DNA of 25,648 nt, from assembly GCA_913031095.1 (NCBI GenBank), contig CAJWGH010000002.1:1-25648 (forward strand), read 5' to 3'. Below, piece after piece: positions 1 through 8,114 of the stretch. A program made the position numbers and the translations under genes. The notes under the pieces were generated by a model. That model was not told where the DNA came from. It did no database searches and worked only from the letters and a program-made list of their open reading frames with translations. Position 1 is the stretch's first letter. Each line of letters begins with the position of its first letter. Origin of the DNA: an uncultured Chloroflexota bacterium (GTDB lineage Bacteria > Chloroflexota > Dehalococcoidia > UBA3495).

Positions 1-2
1 TG

Positions 3-902
3 GCCCATCCGGAGATCGACGCCGTGGCCGTGGTGTTAAGGGTTCCAGCCCACTACCAGATCACCAAGGACGCCATCAACGCGGGCAAACATGTCTTCAC
101 CGAGTGGCCTCTGGGCAGGACCATTGAAGAAGCCGTCGAGTTGGCTGAACTTGCCAAAACCAAGGGAGTAAGGGCCATCGTGGGCCTTCAGTCCCGGGCC
201 GCACCGGCCATCCTTCACATGAAGGAGCTGGTGGCGGACGGCTACGTGGGTGAAATCACATCCTGCTCCATGCGACTGATACGCGGCGGCGTTTTGGAGC
301 GCACCTCCGGCCGCACTTGGCAGAGGGATAACGAACTAGGGGCACACACGCTGACCATCGCAGCCGGGCATTCCATCGACGCTCTGCGTTTCGTGGCTGG
401 CGAGTTCACAGAAGTTACGTCCATCGTCTCGACCCAGATTGATAAATGGTATGAGACCGACACAGATAAGACGCTGGACGTCACCTCACCCGACAACATA
501 TTGGTCAACGGCCGTTTGGCAAATGGGGCGGTTGTCTCTGTTCATGTCGCCAGTAATCCTTTCGCCGGCAGCGGTTACACCATGGAGATCTATGGTCGGA
601 AGGGGACCTTAGCGGCTACTTCAGAGGACTCCCCTCAACTGGGTGCGGTCTACCTACAGGGTGCACAGGGGACCGACGATCTGCAAGACATCGCGATCCC
701 TGACAAGCACACCAACGTTCTAGAAGGGATGCCCGATGGCCCACCCAAAAACGTCGGTCAGATGTACTACCAGTTCAGCGAGGCTATACAGGGCAATGCG
801 GCCGACTTCCCAACCTTCGACACCGCAGTAGACCTCCACCGTCTCATCGACAACATCCGATTGTCCTCAGATGAGGGTCGCAAAGTCGATACCACCAGCT
901 AA
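3..902 (+). CDS. Gfo/Idh/MocA family oxidoreductase, 5' end missing
   Basis: Probable NAD(P)-dependent oxidoreductase of the Gfo/Idh/MocA family, which usually acts on sugars, inositols or related polyols. The reading frame is open to the left edge (AHPEIDAV precedes the GTG at 24), so the N-terminal Rossmann glycine motif lies outside the window. What remains starts in the second half of the Rossmann fold (VAVVLRVPAHYQ, then AGKHVFTEWPLG) and continues through the C-terminal alpha/beta substrate domain, including AGHSIDALRFVAGEF and IYGRKGTLAATSED. The family signature EKP, whose lysine is usually catalytic, reads E-W-P here (Trp codon at 105-107). This points either to a divergent subgroup or to a protein with altered chemistry. 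The gene ends at TAA 900-902, three bases before a strong hairpin. The family is clear; the substrate is not. Confidence 0.88.
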   Translation, partial: AHPEIDAVAVVLRVPAHYQITKDAINAGKHVFTEWPLGRTIEEAVELAELAKTKGVRAIVGLQSRAAPAILHMKELVADGYVGEITSCSMRLIRGGVLERTSGRTWQRDNELGAHTLTIAAGHSIDALRFVAGEFTEVTSIVSTQIDKWYETDTDKTLDVTSPDNILVNGRLANGAVVSVHVASNPFAGSGYTMEIYGRKGTLAATSEDSPQLGAVYLQGAQGTDDLQDIAIPDKHTNVLEGMPDGPPKNVGQMYYQFSEAIQGNAADFPTFDTAVDLHRLIDNIRLSSDEGRKVDTTS

Positions 903-904
903 GA

Positions 905-945
905 ACAACCTAGCCCTCCCCAACCACGGGGGTGGGCTAGGTTGT
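905..945 (+). terminator. hairpin terminator after the oxidoreductase
   Basis: A perfect 12-bp stem (905-916 with 934-945) is extended inward by a C-run facing a G-run. It starts 3 bases after the stop codon and lies between converging genes. There is no T-run on either side, so it may be an mRNA 3' end stabiliser rather than a textbook intrinsic terminator. Confidence 0.6.
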
Positions 946-1094
946 CAGCAAGTATCTACAAACACCGTGCCCGTGATAGATATGCAGCCCACCCAATGTC
1001 GCCCTGGGTGGAGTGAAAGGTTTACCCTCTACCGTGACGTCCCTACGGCAACAAGATCCCTCAGCAGTTCCCTCGAGGCCAGAGCTTTGGACAG

Positions 1095-1652
1095 CTAAAC
1101 CGGTAACAGAGGTTCCGTTACATCGTCTGGTAGTTCAGCCTCAAAGGCGTTCAGGTAAAATGATGTTTGGGCGTAATGGCCCATTAGCGTTGTCAACTCC
1201 ACCAGGTACTGGGCCCCGAATTGTTCTAGAGCCTTATCGAAAGTCCCCTTACTGACTTTGTGGTCTTTGAAGAATTCGTTGCCATAATCGATGATTGCCC
1301 TTTCGTCAGCGGCCATTGTCGGGAGAGGTTTCCGGTCTCTGATCGCGTCCACCAAGGCGTCAGAAACTCCTTCTTTGCGCGCGGCGGGGGCGTGGGCGTT
1401 CCAAACGTATTGACAGTCCATGGCCCTAGCGGTATTTATAATGGCCAACTCTAAGATGCGCTTGGGGAACGTGGTCTCGTAGCGCAGATAGCTGGTCAAG
1501 TGATTGCGGCGCTTGGCCATCTCAGGGCTGTTAATGGTGAACGAACCAGGGCCTCCGGTTATGGAGCCACCGGCAGCGGTTGTGACTTCTTCAAACGCTG
1601 CCTGGAACTCCGCCGGTACCATGTCGGCCGATACTACTGGTAGGCGTGCCAT
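1095..1652 (-). CDS. carboxymuconolactone decarboxylase (CMD) family protein
   Basis: A 185-residue single-domain member of the CMD/AhpD-like fold. The central segment (about residues 60-110) carries RILELAIINTARAMDCQYVWNAHAPAARKEGV, written here in two parts: RILELAIINTARAMD, then CQYVWNAHAPAARKEG. This is the usual CMD core with a conserved cysteine and histidine. The AhpD-type second cysteine is absent (C-x-x-V rather than C-x-x-C), so a peroxidase role is less likely than a decarboxylase or isomerase-type role. The start follows a GGAGG ribosome site. It is transcribed alone, facing the oxidoreductase, and lies downstream of the CoA-transferase gene on the same strand with a 291-base gap. 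The substrate is unknown. Confidence 0.85.
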   Translation of the reverse strand: MARLPVVSADMVPAEFQAAFEEVTTAAGGSITGGPGSFTINSPEMAKRRNHLTSYLRYETTFPKRILELAIINTARAMDCQYVWNAHAPAARKEGVSDALVDAIRDRKPLPTMAADERAIIDYGNEFFKDHKVSKGTFDKALEQFGAQYLVELTTLMGHYAQTSFYLNAFEAELPDDVTEPLLPV

Positions 1653-1817
1653 AGTTGTCCTCCGAATCTAAAACTGTTTCAGAATAGCTGGCCGAGAGTC
1701 TACCATTACCAGGACTGATTCAGAAGTCCTCGACGTTAAGCCGGTGCTCGTATAGTCGTTGACCTAAGAAAGACCGGCCCGACATGCGCTATATCAAGAT
1801 ATACATGAACCGGTCCC

Positions 1818-1838
1818 CAATCTCTACCGAAGAGATTG
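1818..1838 (-). other. hairpin in the 1653-1943 gap
   Basis: The gap between the CMD and CoA-transferase genes has no convincing gene. It contains an 8-bp perfect stem with a 5-base loop (1818-1825 with 1831-1838), partly extended by GC-rich flanks, about 105 bases beyond the CoA-transferase stop. A smaller 6-bp stem lies at 1874-1879 with 1887-1892. Either could end the CoA-transferase mRNA, but neither has a T-run. Confidence 0.3.
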
Positions 1839-1943
1839 ATTCCCCGGTGGCCTTGGCCATCCATTACCGGCCCGTCTCCGAACTTAGGAGACCCGGCTCG
1901 ATCATTAGGAAAGGCTGAAATCAAACAGGCTGACTGGCAGCGG

Positions 1944-3122
1944 TTAGGTGATAACGCCTTCAGCCACTAAGCGGGCCATCTCTTTCTCGTCCAACCCCAA
2001 GACGCCTCCGTAGATCTCTGCGTTATGTTCGCCGTATTGGGGGATAGGACCAGCTGTGGTGGGTGTCTTGGAATACTTGATGATGGTCGGTCCGGGCACT
2101 AATATCTTCTTACCCTCTGGAAGTTCTTCTTCCATCATCACCTCTCGCTCCCAGAGGTGCTTGTCGGCCAAAACCTCTGGAATGCTCAAGGCCGGACCCA
2201 CAGGAATATCAGCTTCCACCAACGCCCTTTCCACCTCTTTTACTGGGCGCTCCTCACACCATAGATGCAATAGTTCCATACGTATCTCTGCTTTGTCGGT
2301 GGCGAACATTGGGGCCGCAAATTCCGGGTCGTCGGACAGGTCGTCATAGCCCATCACTTTCAACATCCGCTCCCACATACCTGCGCGTGCAGCTCCGGTG
2401 GACACATACCCATCCTGACACTTGATAAACGATCCGGCCCGGGTAAAATCGTTGGTGCCGGTCTCGTGGCACATTGCCAGTGCTACTTCCTCCAGAGTTA
2501 TGCCGCCGTCTAGCATAGCCACCTCCAGCCACTGGCCTTCTCCCGTGCGGTCACGGTGGCGTAGTGCTCCCAGAATTCCGATTGTGGCGTGCAAAGCAGC
2601 CGTCCGATCCATGATGGGGCCCTCAGCCATGACCGGCTGATCGAAGCCCCGTCCGGTCTGGTGGCCGATGCCGCTCATTGCCTGGATAATGGGGTCGAAA
2701 CACTGCCGGTCACGGTACGGTCCATACTGACCAAAGCCCGATACTGAAGCGAGGATGATACCTGGATTTACCTTACACATTTTTTCGTAGCTGAAACCCA
2801 TCTGGTCCAAAGTGCCGGGCCTGAAATTCTCCAGCACCACGTCAGAGACTTCCAGCAGCTTAAAGAACAGGGCTTTGCCTTCCTCATGACGAGTGTTGAG
2901 AGTAACACTCTTCTTGCCACGGTTGTACGCCGCGAATTGAACGCTCATATCCCCAACGAAAGGACCTGAGTTACGAAGGTCACTAGACTTGCTCCACTCT
3001 ACCTTAATGACATCCGCCCCCATGTCCCGGAGAATCATGCCTCCCCGCGGGGCTGCCTGCCAGCGGGCTAATTCCAAGATTCGGACACCCTCCAGCACGC
3101 CAGTGGATTGGGTCGGGGACAT
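1944..3122 (-). CDS. CaiB/BaiF family CoA-transferase (class III)
   Basis: A 392-residue class III CoA-transferase, which moves coenzyme A between carboxylic acids (for example oxalate/formate, carnitine or succinate-dependent activation). The N-terminus reads LEGVRILELARWQAAPRGG, then LRDMGADVIKVEW at about residues 31-43, the usual CoA-binding Rossmann part. NRGKKSVTLN is at about 67-76 and the motif ENFRPGTLDQMG at 98-109. The probable catalytic aspartate is D172 in GPIMDRTAALHATIGIL, where the family carries the residue that forms the acyl anhydride. Length matches the family. The start is supported by AGAGGAAAG just upstream. The next gene upstream on the same strand is a thiolase, separated by a terminator, so the pair are probably related in function but transcribed separately. 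The acid substrate cannot be told from sequence. Confidence 0.93.
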   Translation of the reverse strand: MSPTQSTGVLEGVRILELARWQAAPRGGMILRDMGADVIKVEWSKSSDLRNSGPFVGDMSVQFAAYNRGKKSVTLNTRHEEGKALFFKLLEVSDVVLENFRPGTLDQMGFSYEKMCKVNPGIILASVSGFGQYGPYRDRQCFDPIIQAMSGIGHQTGRGFDQPVMAEGPIMDRTAALHATIGILGALRHRDRTGEGQWLEVAMLDGGITLEEVALAMCHETGTNDFTRAGSFIKCQDGYVSTGAARAGMWERMLKVMGYDDLSDDPEFAAPMFATDKAEIRMELLHLWCEERPVKEVERALVEADIPVGPALSIPEVLADKHLWEREVMMEEELPEGKKILVPGPTIIKYSKTPTTAGPIPQYGEHNAEIYGGVLGLDEKEMARLVAEGVIT

Positions 3123-3330
3123 AATTCTTTCCTCTCTATTCGGGTTCTGGTAAGACCGTCAGAGTATAGCGTGATTCGAATCGGATTAGCATGACACTCG
3201 TCCAGCACTTCAGCGAAGACCAGGATCCAAGATGGTCTTATCGGATGAGTTCGACCACCTTTATAAATCCGAATTTCGGCATTCACCAGAATGACGTTGG
3301 GGATTTTTCGAACCTACGAGTGCTAAAAGG

Positions 3331-3364
3331 AAAGGCCATCCCCGATTGAACGGCGATGGCCTTT
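3331..3364 (-). terminator. intrinsic terminator of the thiolase gene
   Basis: A perfect 10-bp stem (3331-3340 with 3355-3364) lies 23 bases after the thiolase stop. Read on the - strand it is followed by TCCTTTTAG. The remaining 3123-3330 stretch upstream of the CoA-transferase shows no gene; it holds only a weak -10-like TATACT on the - strand at 3163-3168. Confidence 0.75.
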
Positions 3365-3386
3365 AGTGGAGGAGATGCCTCAGGGT

Positions 3387-4676
3387 CTACAGGTTCTCTA
3401 GCACCGTGGTGATGCCCATTCCTGCGCCGATGCATTGGGTGGCCACTCCATACTTGGAGTTGGAGCGCCTCAGCTCGTGGGCCAAAGACAACACCAGCCG
3501 CCCGCCAGTGGCTCCCAGAGGGTGGCCGATGGCCAAGGCACCGCCGTTGACGTTCAACTTCTCCATTGGTATGCCCAGTTCCCTGGCGCTGGGAATGATC
3601 TGGGCGGCGAAAGCTTCATTGAACTCGACTCGGTCGATCTGGTCCATCGTCAGTCCGGCATATTTCATGGCCTTGTTGGTAGCAGGTACGGGGCCCAAAC
3701 CCATCAACTGAGGCTTCACGCCGGAGACGCCGAAGCCGATGATTCGAGCCATAGGTTCCAGACCCAAAAGCAAGGCTTTTTCTTCACTCATCACCAATAT
3801 AGCGCTGACGCCGTCGTTGGTGGGTGAAGAGTTCCCAGGGGTGATGACGATCTCATTCCCTCCATAGCTGACAACGCCAGGAATAGGGTTCAGATTCATA
3901 AGACCCTCAAAGTTAGTCCCTGGCCGAATACACTCGTCTCGATCAAAAGAAATCATCTCGCCCCGCTCATCTGGAAGCCACGCACCATTGTCGTCGAAGA
4001 CAGGCTTCTCAACTTCCAGAGGCACAATCTCGTCATTGAAACGACCTGATTCATACGCGTCCACCGCCTTCTGGTGGCTAGGAACGGCATATTCATCCAA
4101 GTCGGCTCGGGTTAGTCCGTAGACCTCAGCCACGTTCTGGGCCGTCTGTAGCATGGAAACCTTGGGAGGTGAATCTAGGATGAAATCCGGGAACGGGACT
4201 GAGAAATGCTCTGAATGGTCGGGAGACATGTCCCGTTGGGCTTTGGTGAACTCCACCTGGTAGGGCTCGGTTACGCGGGTGAAAGGGCCTTCATCGCCTG
4301 GAATGGTCCGAGCCATACGCTCGGCACCCAAAGCTATGCCGCAATCGGTAGCTCCAATCATGATCGACTGGGCGATACGGTGCAGAGTCTCCATGCTAGA
4401 ACCGCACTGCCGGTTTGAGTTAAAGGTGGACACTTCGGGTGGTAGTCCGGCCAACCGGGCGACACGGCCCATGTCCACGAACTCGGCGTTGCCGAGCACA
4501 TTGCCCAGGCCAACATCCTCAATCATATGATCTTGGACCTTGGGGTTCCTCTCCAGTAGTTGCCTGACCACCTTGGCTCCAAGTTCGTCTAGGCGAGTGG
4601 CTACTAGTTTGCCGCGGACTGCCCGGGCGAATGGGGAACGGACACCATCTACGATGACTGCGTTTCGAAGTTCCAT
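3387..4676 (-). CDS. thiolase family protein (acetyl-CoA acyltransferase)
   Basis: A 429-residue thiolase, which cleaves 3-ketoacyl-CoA with free CoA, or condenses two acyl-CoAs, in the cytoplasm. The nucleophilic cysteine is C91 in NSNRQCGSSMETLH. The His region is NVNGGALAIGHPLGATGG with H385. The C-terminal cysteine C415 sits in QCIGAGMG, where most thiolases have C-x-G-G-G; the Ala substitution is mild. NEAFAAQ, another family signature, precedes the His box. Length is slightly above the usual 390-400 residues because of an insertion before NSSPTNDG. The start follows AGAGGTAATT. With the neighbouring CoA-transferase this suggests beta-oxidation-like degradation of a CoA-activated acid. 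It could equally serve a ring-fission product, as in the 3-ketoadipyl-CoA thiolases. Confidence 0.94.
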   Translation of the reverse strand: MELRNAVIVDGVRSPFARAVRGKLVATRLDELGAKVVRQLLERNPKVQDHMIEDVGLGNVLGNAEFVDMGRVARLAGLPPEVSTFNSNRQCGSSMETLHRIAQSIMIGATDCGIALGAERMARTIPGDEGPFTRVTEPYQVEFTKAQRDMSPDHSEHFSVPFPDFILDSPPKVSMLQTAQNVAEVYGLTRADLDEYAVPSHQKAVDAYESGRFNDEIVPLEVEKPVFDDNGAWLPDERGEMISFDRDECIRPGTNFEGLMNLNPIPGVVSYGGNEIVITPGNSSPTNDGVSAILVMSEEKALLLGLEPMARIIGFGVSGVKPQLMGLGPVPATNKAMKYAGLTMDQIDRVEFNEAFAAQIIPSARELGIPMEKLNVNGGALAIGHPLGATGGRLVLSLAHELRRSNSKYGVATQCIGAGMGITTVLENL

Positions 4677-4755
4677 GAATTACCTCTTGTCCGAGTTCGG
4701 AGTGCGTTCGAATTTACGAGTGAAATAATTGGATATCAGGGTACCACAGGCAGGG

Positions 4756-4784
4756 TTGGCATGGCCCGCCTGCGTCACTACAAT
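4756..4784 (+). promoter_or_regulatory. sigma-70-type promoter for the two-domain CMD gene
   Basis: TTGGCA (4756-4761), a 17-base spacer and TACAAT (4779-4784): five of six matches in each box at ideal spacing. A start site near 4791 would give a leader of about 35 bases to the ATG at 4826. Confidence 0.65.
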
Positions 4785-4825
4785 GCCGGTCATGCTCAAC
4801 CATCAATCGGGAAACGGAGATAACC

Positions 4826-5611
4826 ATGACAACGTTGGATGAACGGTTCCAGAAAGGAATAGAAACTCGCACCAAGTTTGGCGGGGGCACCCTGACCGGT
4901 GGCTCTACTCCCCTGGCTTGGCCCATGGCCCCTGACCTGAACCAGATCGCCGGGCAATTTTTGTTCGGCAGCATCTGGCACCGGCCTGCCTTGAAGGACC
5001 ACCAGCGGGAGATGATCACACTGACCTGTTTGACGGTTCTGAAGAGGGACAACCAGACCCGGCGCCACTTGGGAAACGCTCTGAATCTAGGATTGACGCC
5101 CATCCAGATCATCGAGGTGTTGATGCACTCGTCGTTCTACAGCGGAGTGCCGGCCACCCTGGATGCCCTGGCCATCGCCAAAGAGGTATTCGAAGAGAAA
5201 CAAGTCGATTACACGCCGCAAGAGGTGTTCGACACCTCGGAGACACCCGATGACCTTTTCAACCGAGGCGTAGCCCGGCGAGTGGAGTATATGGGCCCTC
5301 CATCGGATAGCGGCCTGGGCCCTGTAACTGAGGCCGAAAAGGAGTTCAATCGACTGACCCAAGAATACTATTGGGGCTCCGTCTGGAACAGACCAGGGCT
5401 GACTTTGCCAGAACGCTCTATCTGCACCATGGCGGCACTTACAGCCCTGGGGCGGGAGAGCCAGCTAGCCAGTCACATCCGTGGCGCCTTGAACGTAGGC
5501 CTTAGCCAAGAGGAAATCGTAGAAGTCTTCATCCATGCAACTTTCTACTGCGGCCTGCCATTCGTACGCTCAGCCATAGACCTGGCGAATAAGATATTTA
5601 GGGAAAACTAG
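4826..5611 (+). CDS. tandem carboxymuconolactone decarboxylase-domain protein
   Basis: A 261-residue protein made of two CMD domains. The first (about residues 35-125) has FGSIWHRPALKDHQREMITL, then HLGNALNLGLTPIQIIEVLM and HSSFYSGVPATLDAL. The second (about 170-258) repeats the same pattern: WGSVWNRPGLTLPERSICTM, HIRGALNVGLSQEEIVEVFI, then HATFYCGLPFVRSAI. The repeat indicates internal duplication, and the protein should form the compact helical CMD oligomer. The known activity of the namesake is decarboxylation of 4-carboxymuconolactone in the protocatechuate pathway, but many members have other roles. The start has GGAGAT 7 bases upstream and a good promoter. It is divergent from the thiolase and converges on an SDR with a 28-base gap. 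Its placement fits an aromatic-acid or lactone pathway; the exact substrate is unknown. Confidence 0.9.
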   Translation: MTTLDERFQKGIETRTKFGGGTLTGGSTPLAWPMAPDLNQIAGQFLFGSIWHRPALKDHQREMITLTCLTVLKRDNQTRRHLGNALNLGLTPIQIIEVLMHSSFYSGVPATLDALAIAKEVFEEKQVDYTPQEVFDTSETPDDLFNRGVARRVEYMGPPSDSGLGPVTEAEKEFNRLTQEYYWGSVWNRPGLTLPERSICTMAALTALGRESQLASHIRGALNVGLSQEEIVEVFIHATFYCGLPFVRSAIDLANKIFREN

Positions 5612-5639
5612 CTTATAGTTGCCAGTTTTCAGCTTACTC

Positions 5640-6461
5640 TTAATCTTTTAGGTGAGGATACATCGCCAAAGGTGTGGCGGCTAGGAGTCCGGCGTCCACG
5701 GGTAAGGTGACGCCGGATATCCAGCGGGCTTCGTCTGAAGCCAGAAACAAGATGGCATAGGCCACGTCCCACGCTGTACCGTCGAATCCCAAGGGGCCGG
5801 CGCGGCGGCGCAGGTCGAGCAATTCTTGAGATGTGTGGCGGGCGACCATGGGGCTGTAGACATGGCCTGGGGCTATGGCATTAACGCGGATGTTGTCGCG
5901 ACCATAATGGACAGCCATGGAGTTGGTCAGGCCCAATATGCCGCCCTTGGATGCTGCATAGGCATGGCTGGGGCTACCGCCACCGGCTCGAAGCCCAACT
6001 ATGGACGACAGGTTGGTGATGGAGCCTCCTCCGTCTTTAATCATCTCGGGTATAGCAAATTTACTGGTCAGCATAACGCTCTTCAGGTTAACGTCCATCA
6101 CCGTGTCCCAGAACTCTTCTTCAACATCGGTGACCAAACCAGGGCCGCTGATGCCCACGTTATTAACCAGAACGTTCACCTTCCCATAGGTCTTCACTGC
6201 GGATTCCGTCATCTCCTGACAAGAATCAATGTTGGTGACGTCTCCCACGCATACGGTGGCGTCTCCACCCTCTTCTTTTATCTGGGCCAACGTAACCTCG
6301 GCATTCTTCTCGTCTCTGTCGACCAGCAAGACTTTGGCTCCTTGACGCGCGAAGAGCAAGGAAATGGCCTGGCCGATTCCAACGAACTCGCCGCTGCCAG
6401 TAGCCCCAGCCCCGGTCACTATGGCGACTTTCCCTTCAAGTCTATTTCCCTGCGTCGTCAT
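5640..6461 (-). CDS. short-chain dehydrogenase/reductase (SDR)
   Basis: A 273-residue classical SDR, an NAD(P)(H)-dependent alcohol/ketone oxidoreductase. The NN-G motif is NNVGISG (100-106). The catalytic set is Ser152/153 in NLSSIVG and Y168-x-x-x-K172 in YAASK. The cofactor glycine motif is unusual: TGAGATGSGEFVGIG spans residues 16-30, about seven residues longer than the normal TGxxxGIG. The acidic residue at the end of beta-2 (VDRD) suggests NAD(H) preference. IAPGHVYSPM near residue 205 and DAGLLAATP near the C-terminus match the family. A GGAGGAG ribosome site supports the ATG at 6461. It converges on the tandem-CMD gene. A TATACT box at 6505-6510 on the - strand may be its -10. The substrate is unknown. 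Confidence 0.92.
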   Translation of the reverse strand: MTTQGNRLEGKVAIVTGAGATGSGEFVGIGQAISLLFARQGAKVLLVDRDEKNAEVTLAQIKEEGGDATVCVGDVTNIDSCQEMTESAVKTYGKVNVLVNNVGISGPGLVTDVEEEFWDTVMDVNLKSVMLTSKFAIPEMIKDGGGSITNLSSIVGLRAGGGSPSHAYAASKGGILGLTNSMAVHYGRDNIRVNAIAPGHVYSPMVARHTSQELLDLRRRAGPLGFDGTAWDVAYAILFLASDEARWISGVTLPVDAGLLAATPLAMYPHLKD

Positions 6462-6814
6462 TACTCCTCCCGATGTCTGTCCTAACGATAGATGTCCGGG
6501 AAGGAGTATATATCACACTGGAATGTCATATGTTCTTGTTACATCATACGAAGTGTAGTTAAGCCAGCGCCGAATCTCCTTTACTAGCGGGACGCTAGGA
6601 TGGCAGCGGCCTAGGTTTAGGCTTGTTTAATCGAGTGAGTGATTCATCTAACCTGCGGGAAGAAGTATCATGCTCAGTCTTCAATCGTTAAGGGGCGTGA
6701 ACATAGTCAACGAATACCGAGATGCTATAGGCGAATCAGATTGATTTTTTTGAATGGGATCTAAGCACCAACGCTTGACACCTTCTAATCCTTTACGTTA
6801 GCCTGCGGTAGCAG

Positions 6815-6843
6815 GTTCCCAGGAAATTGGGGACTTATTTTTT
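6815..6843 (+). terminator. hairpin plus T-run (terminator-like) upstream of the OYE gene
   Basis: A 6-bp stem with one G-U pair (6815-6820 with 6829-6834) is followed directly by TTATTTTTTT. It has intrinsic terminator form on the + strand, yet the nearest upstream + gene ends at 5611 and a - strand SDR lies between. Confidence 0.5.
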
Positions 6844-6918
6844 TACCTAACGACTTCTCTAAACACTATCTGAGCGGTCAGAATAGTTCCGCTTTTCAGA
6901 CCCTGGTTCAATAAAATG

Positions 6919-6943
6919 CCTCAGCGGTTGCTGGGGGTTTTTT
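6919..6943 (+). terminator. second hairpin plus T-run, possible attenuator of the OYE gene
   Basis: A 7-bp stem with a 4-base loop (6919-6925 with 6930-6936) is followed by a run of six T (6938-6943), 55 bases before the old yellow enzyme start. A further small stem (CCCAAC with GTTGGG, about 6954-6970) follows. A terminator inside the leader of a gene suggests attenuation. Confidence 0.5.
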
Positions 6944-6997
6944 GCGGATAGTCCCCAACGCCCCGTTGGGATAGTCGAATAAAGGGCCAGGAGAACC

Positions 6998-8080
6998 ATG
7001 AGCAAGCTATTCTCACCGATTACCATCAGAGGTGAAGAGATTCCTAACCGAGTGTGGGTGGCCCCTATGTGCCAGTACTCTTCCGACACCGAAGAGGGCC
7101 ACTGTAGCGCTTGGCACACTGTCCACTACGGAACCCGCGCGGTAGGTGGAGCTGGACTGGTCATGGTGGAAGCAACATCCGTCCGTCCTGACGGACGCAT
7201 CACTCCATGGGACCTCGGAATCTGGGACGACAGTCACGTCGCATCCATGGGACCGGTGGTTGATGCCATTGAAGGCAACGGTTCGGTGCCGGCGATCCAA
7301 CTAGCCCACGCCGGACGAAAGGCCAGCCACGACAAGCCTTGGGAAGGTAGCAATCAGCTGAACTCCGGAACTGGCGGTTGGGATAGCATAGCTCCGAGCC
7401 CTATCGCGTTCCAAGAAGACTGGAATATTCCGCGGGAAATGACCCTTGAAGATATCGGCCAAGTGGTAAGCGACTTTGCCAATTCCGCCAAACTGGCAGT
7501 AAACGCAGGTATGAAGGTCATCGAACTGCACATGGCCCACGGCTACCTGGGCTGTGAATTTCTTTCACCTTTATCAAACCAGAGAACAGACGAGTACGGC
7601 GGCTCTCTGGAGAACAGGACCCGCTTCCCCCGTGAAGTAGCCAGAGCAGTCCGCAATGCCATCCCCGATTCTATGCCGCTGTTGGTACGAGTGTCAGCCA
7701 CCGAGTACATGGATAGTGGTTGGGACGTGGACGAATGCGTGGAATTCAGTCGCTGGCTCAAAGGAGATGGAGTAGACCTGATCGACTGCTCATCAGGCGG
7801 AAACTCCTCCACCCAGAAATTGACTCCTTACCCTGGCTATCAGGTCCAATTTTCCGCCCGCATCCGAAGCGAGGCTGAGGTTACAACCGGAGCCGTTGGA
7901 CTAATTACCGAAGCTGCCCAGGCCGAGAAGATTCTGGACGATGGAGATGCAGACGTGATCCTTCTGGCCAGGGAACTCCTCCGAAACCCTTACTGGCCAA
8001 TCCATGCACAAACCGAACTTGACGGCGAAGCCGAATGGCCCGATCAGTACAAACGAGTGGCTGAACTGCGGAAGCGGTAA
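6998..8080 (+). CDS. NADH:flavin oxidoreductase, old yellow enzyme family (YqjM-like)
   Basis: A 360-residue FMN-dependent ene-reductase of the (beta/alpha)8 barrel type, reducing activated C=C bonds with NAD(P)H. It belongs to the thermophilic-like/YqjM class: C25 and Y27 in APMCQYSS correspond to the class-defining Cys and Tyr near the flavin. QLAHAGRKA lies at 101-109, the substrate-anchoring His pair is H178 and H181 in ELHMAHGYL, and FLSPLSNQRTDEYGGSLENR follows. DVILLARELLRNPYWP near the C-terminus gives the phosphate-binding part. The start has AGGAGA 5-6 bases upstream. It is a single-gene unit closed by the strong terminator at 8115. It may reduce enoate or nitro compounds in the surrounding catabolic set; the physiological substrate is not known. 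Two terminator-like elements lie in its leader. Confidence 0.94.
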   Translation: MSKLFSPITIRGEEIPNRVWVAPMCQYSSDTEEGHCSAWHTVHYGTRAVGGAGLVMVEATSVRPDGRITPWDLGIWDDSHVASMGPVVDAIEGNGSVPAIQLAHAGRKASHDKPWEGSNQLNSGTGGWDSIAPSPIAFQEDWNIPREMTLEDIGQVVSDFANSAKLAVNAGMKVIELHMAHGYLGCEFLSPLSNQRTDEYGGSLENRTRFPREVARAVRNAIPDSMPLLVRVSATEYMDSGWDVDECVEFSRWLKGDGVDLIDCSSGGNSSTQKLTPYPGYQVQFSARIRSEAEVTTGAVGLITEAAQAEKILDDGDADVILLARELLRNPYWPIHAQTELDGEAEWPDQYKRVAELRKR

Positions 8081-8114
8081 ACACCATTTGATTAATCCCG
8101 CAGCATCTCAATCT

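Larger units (their letters stand above)
6462..6997. other. 536-base divergent intergenic region with structured + strand elements
   Basis: No protein gene is supported here. On the + strand there is a TTGACA at 6775-6780 with only a weak -10 (around 6799-6804). It is followed by a 5-bp hairpin with a GGTA loop (6802-6815) and then two hairpin-T-run elements listed separately. Further upstream lie a 6-bp hairpin (6584-6598), a 5-bp hairpin (6609-6622) and a small stem followed by T-run (6734-6751). This arrangement could be the regulated leader of the old yellow enzyme gene or a small RNA. I could not match it to a known riboswitch class. Confidence 0.45.

Noticed and set aside
1736..1924. 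62-codon frame in the gap between CMD and CoA-transferase
   Set aside because: Low-complexity Gly/Asp composition, no ribosome site, contains the hairpins of the gap.
3160..3260. tRNA-like GATTCGAATC in the gap upstream of the CoA-transferase
   Set aside because: The palindrome recalls a T-arm, but no D-arm, anticodon stem or acceptor pairing can be built on either strand.
5826..6485. 219-codon open frame on the + strand opposite the SDR
   Set aside because: It is the reverse shadow of a clear SDR with intact motifs; its own translation matches no family and has no ribosome site.
6916..6951. 11-codon leader peptide overlapping the second terminator (MPQRLLGVFCG)
   Set aside because: No ribosome site and no run of one amino acid's codons, so peptide-based attenuation is not supported.
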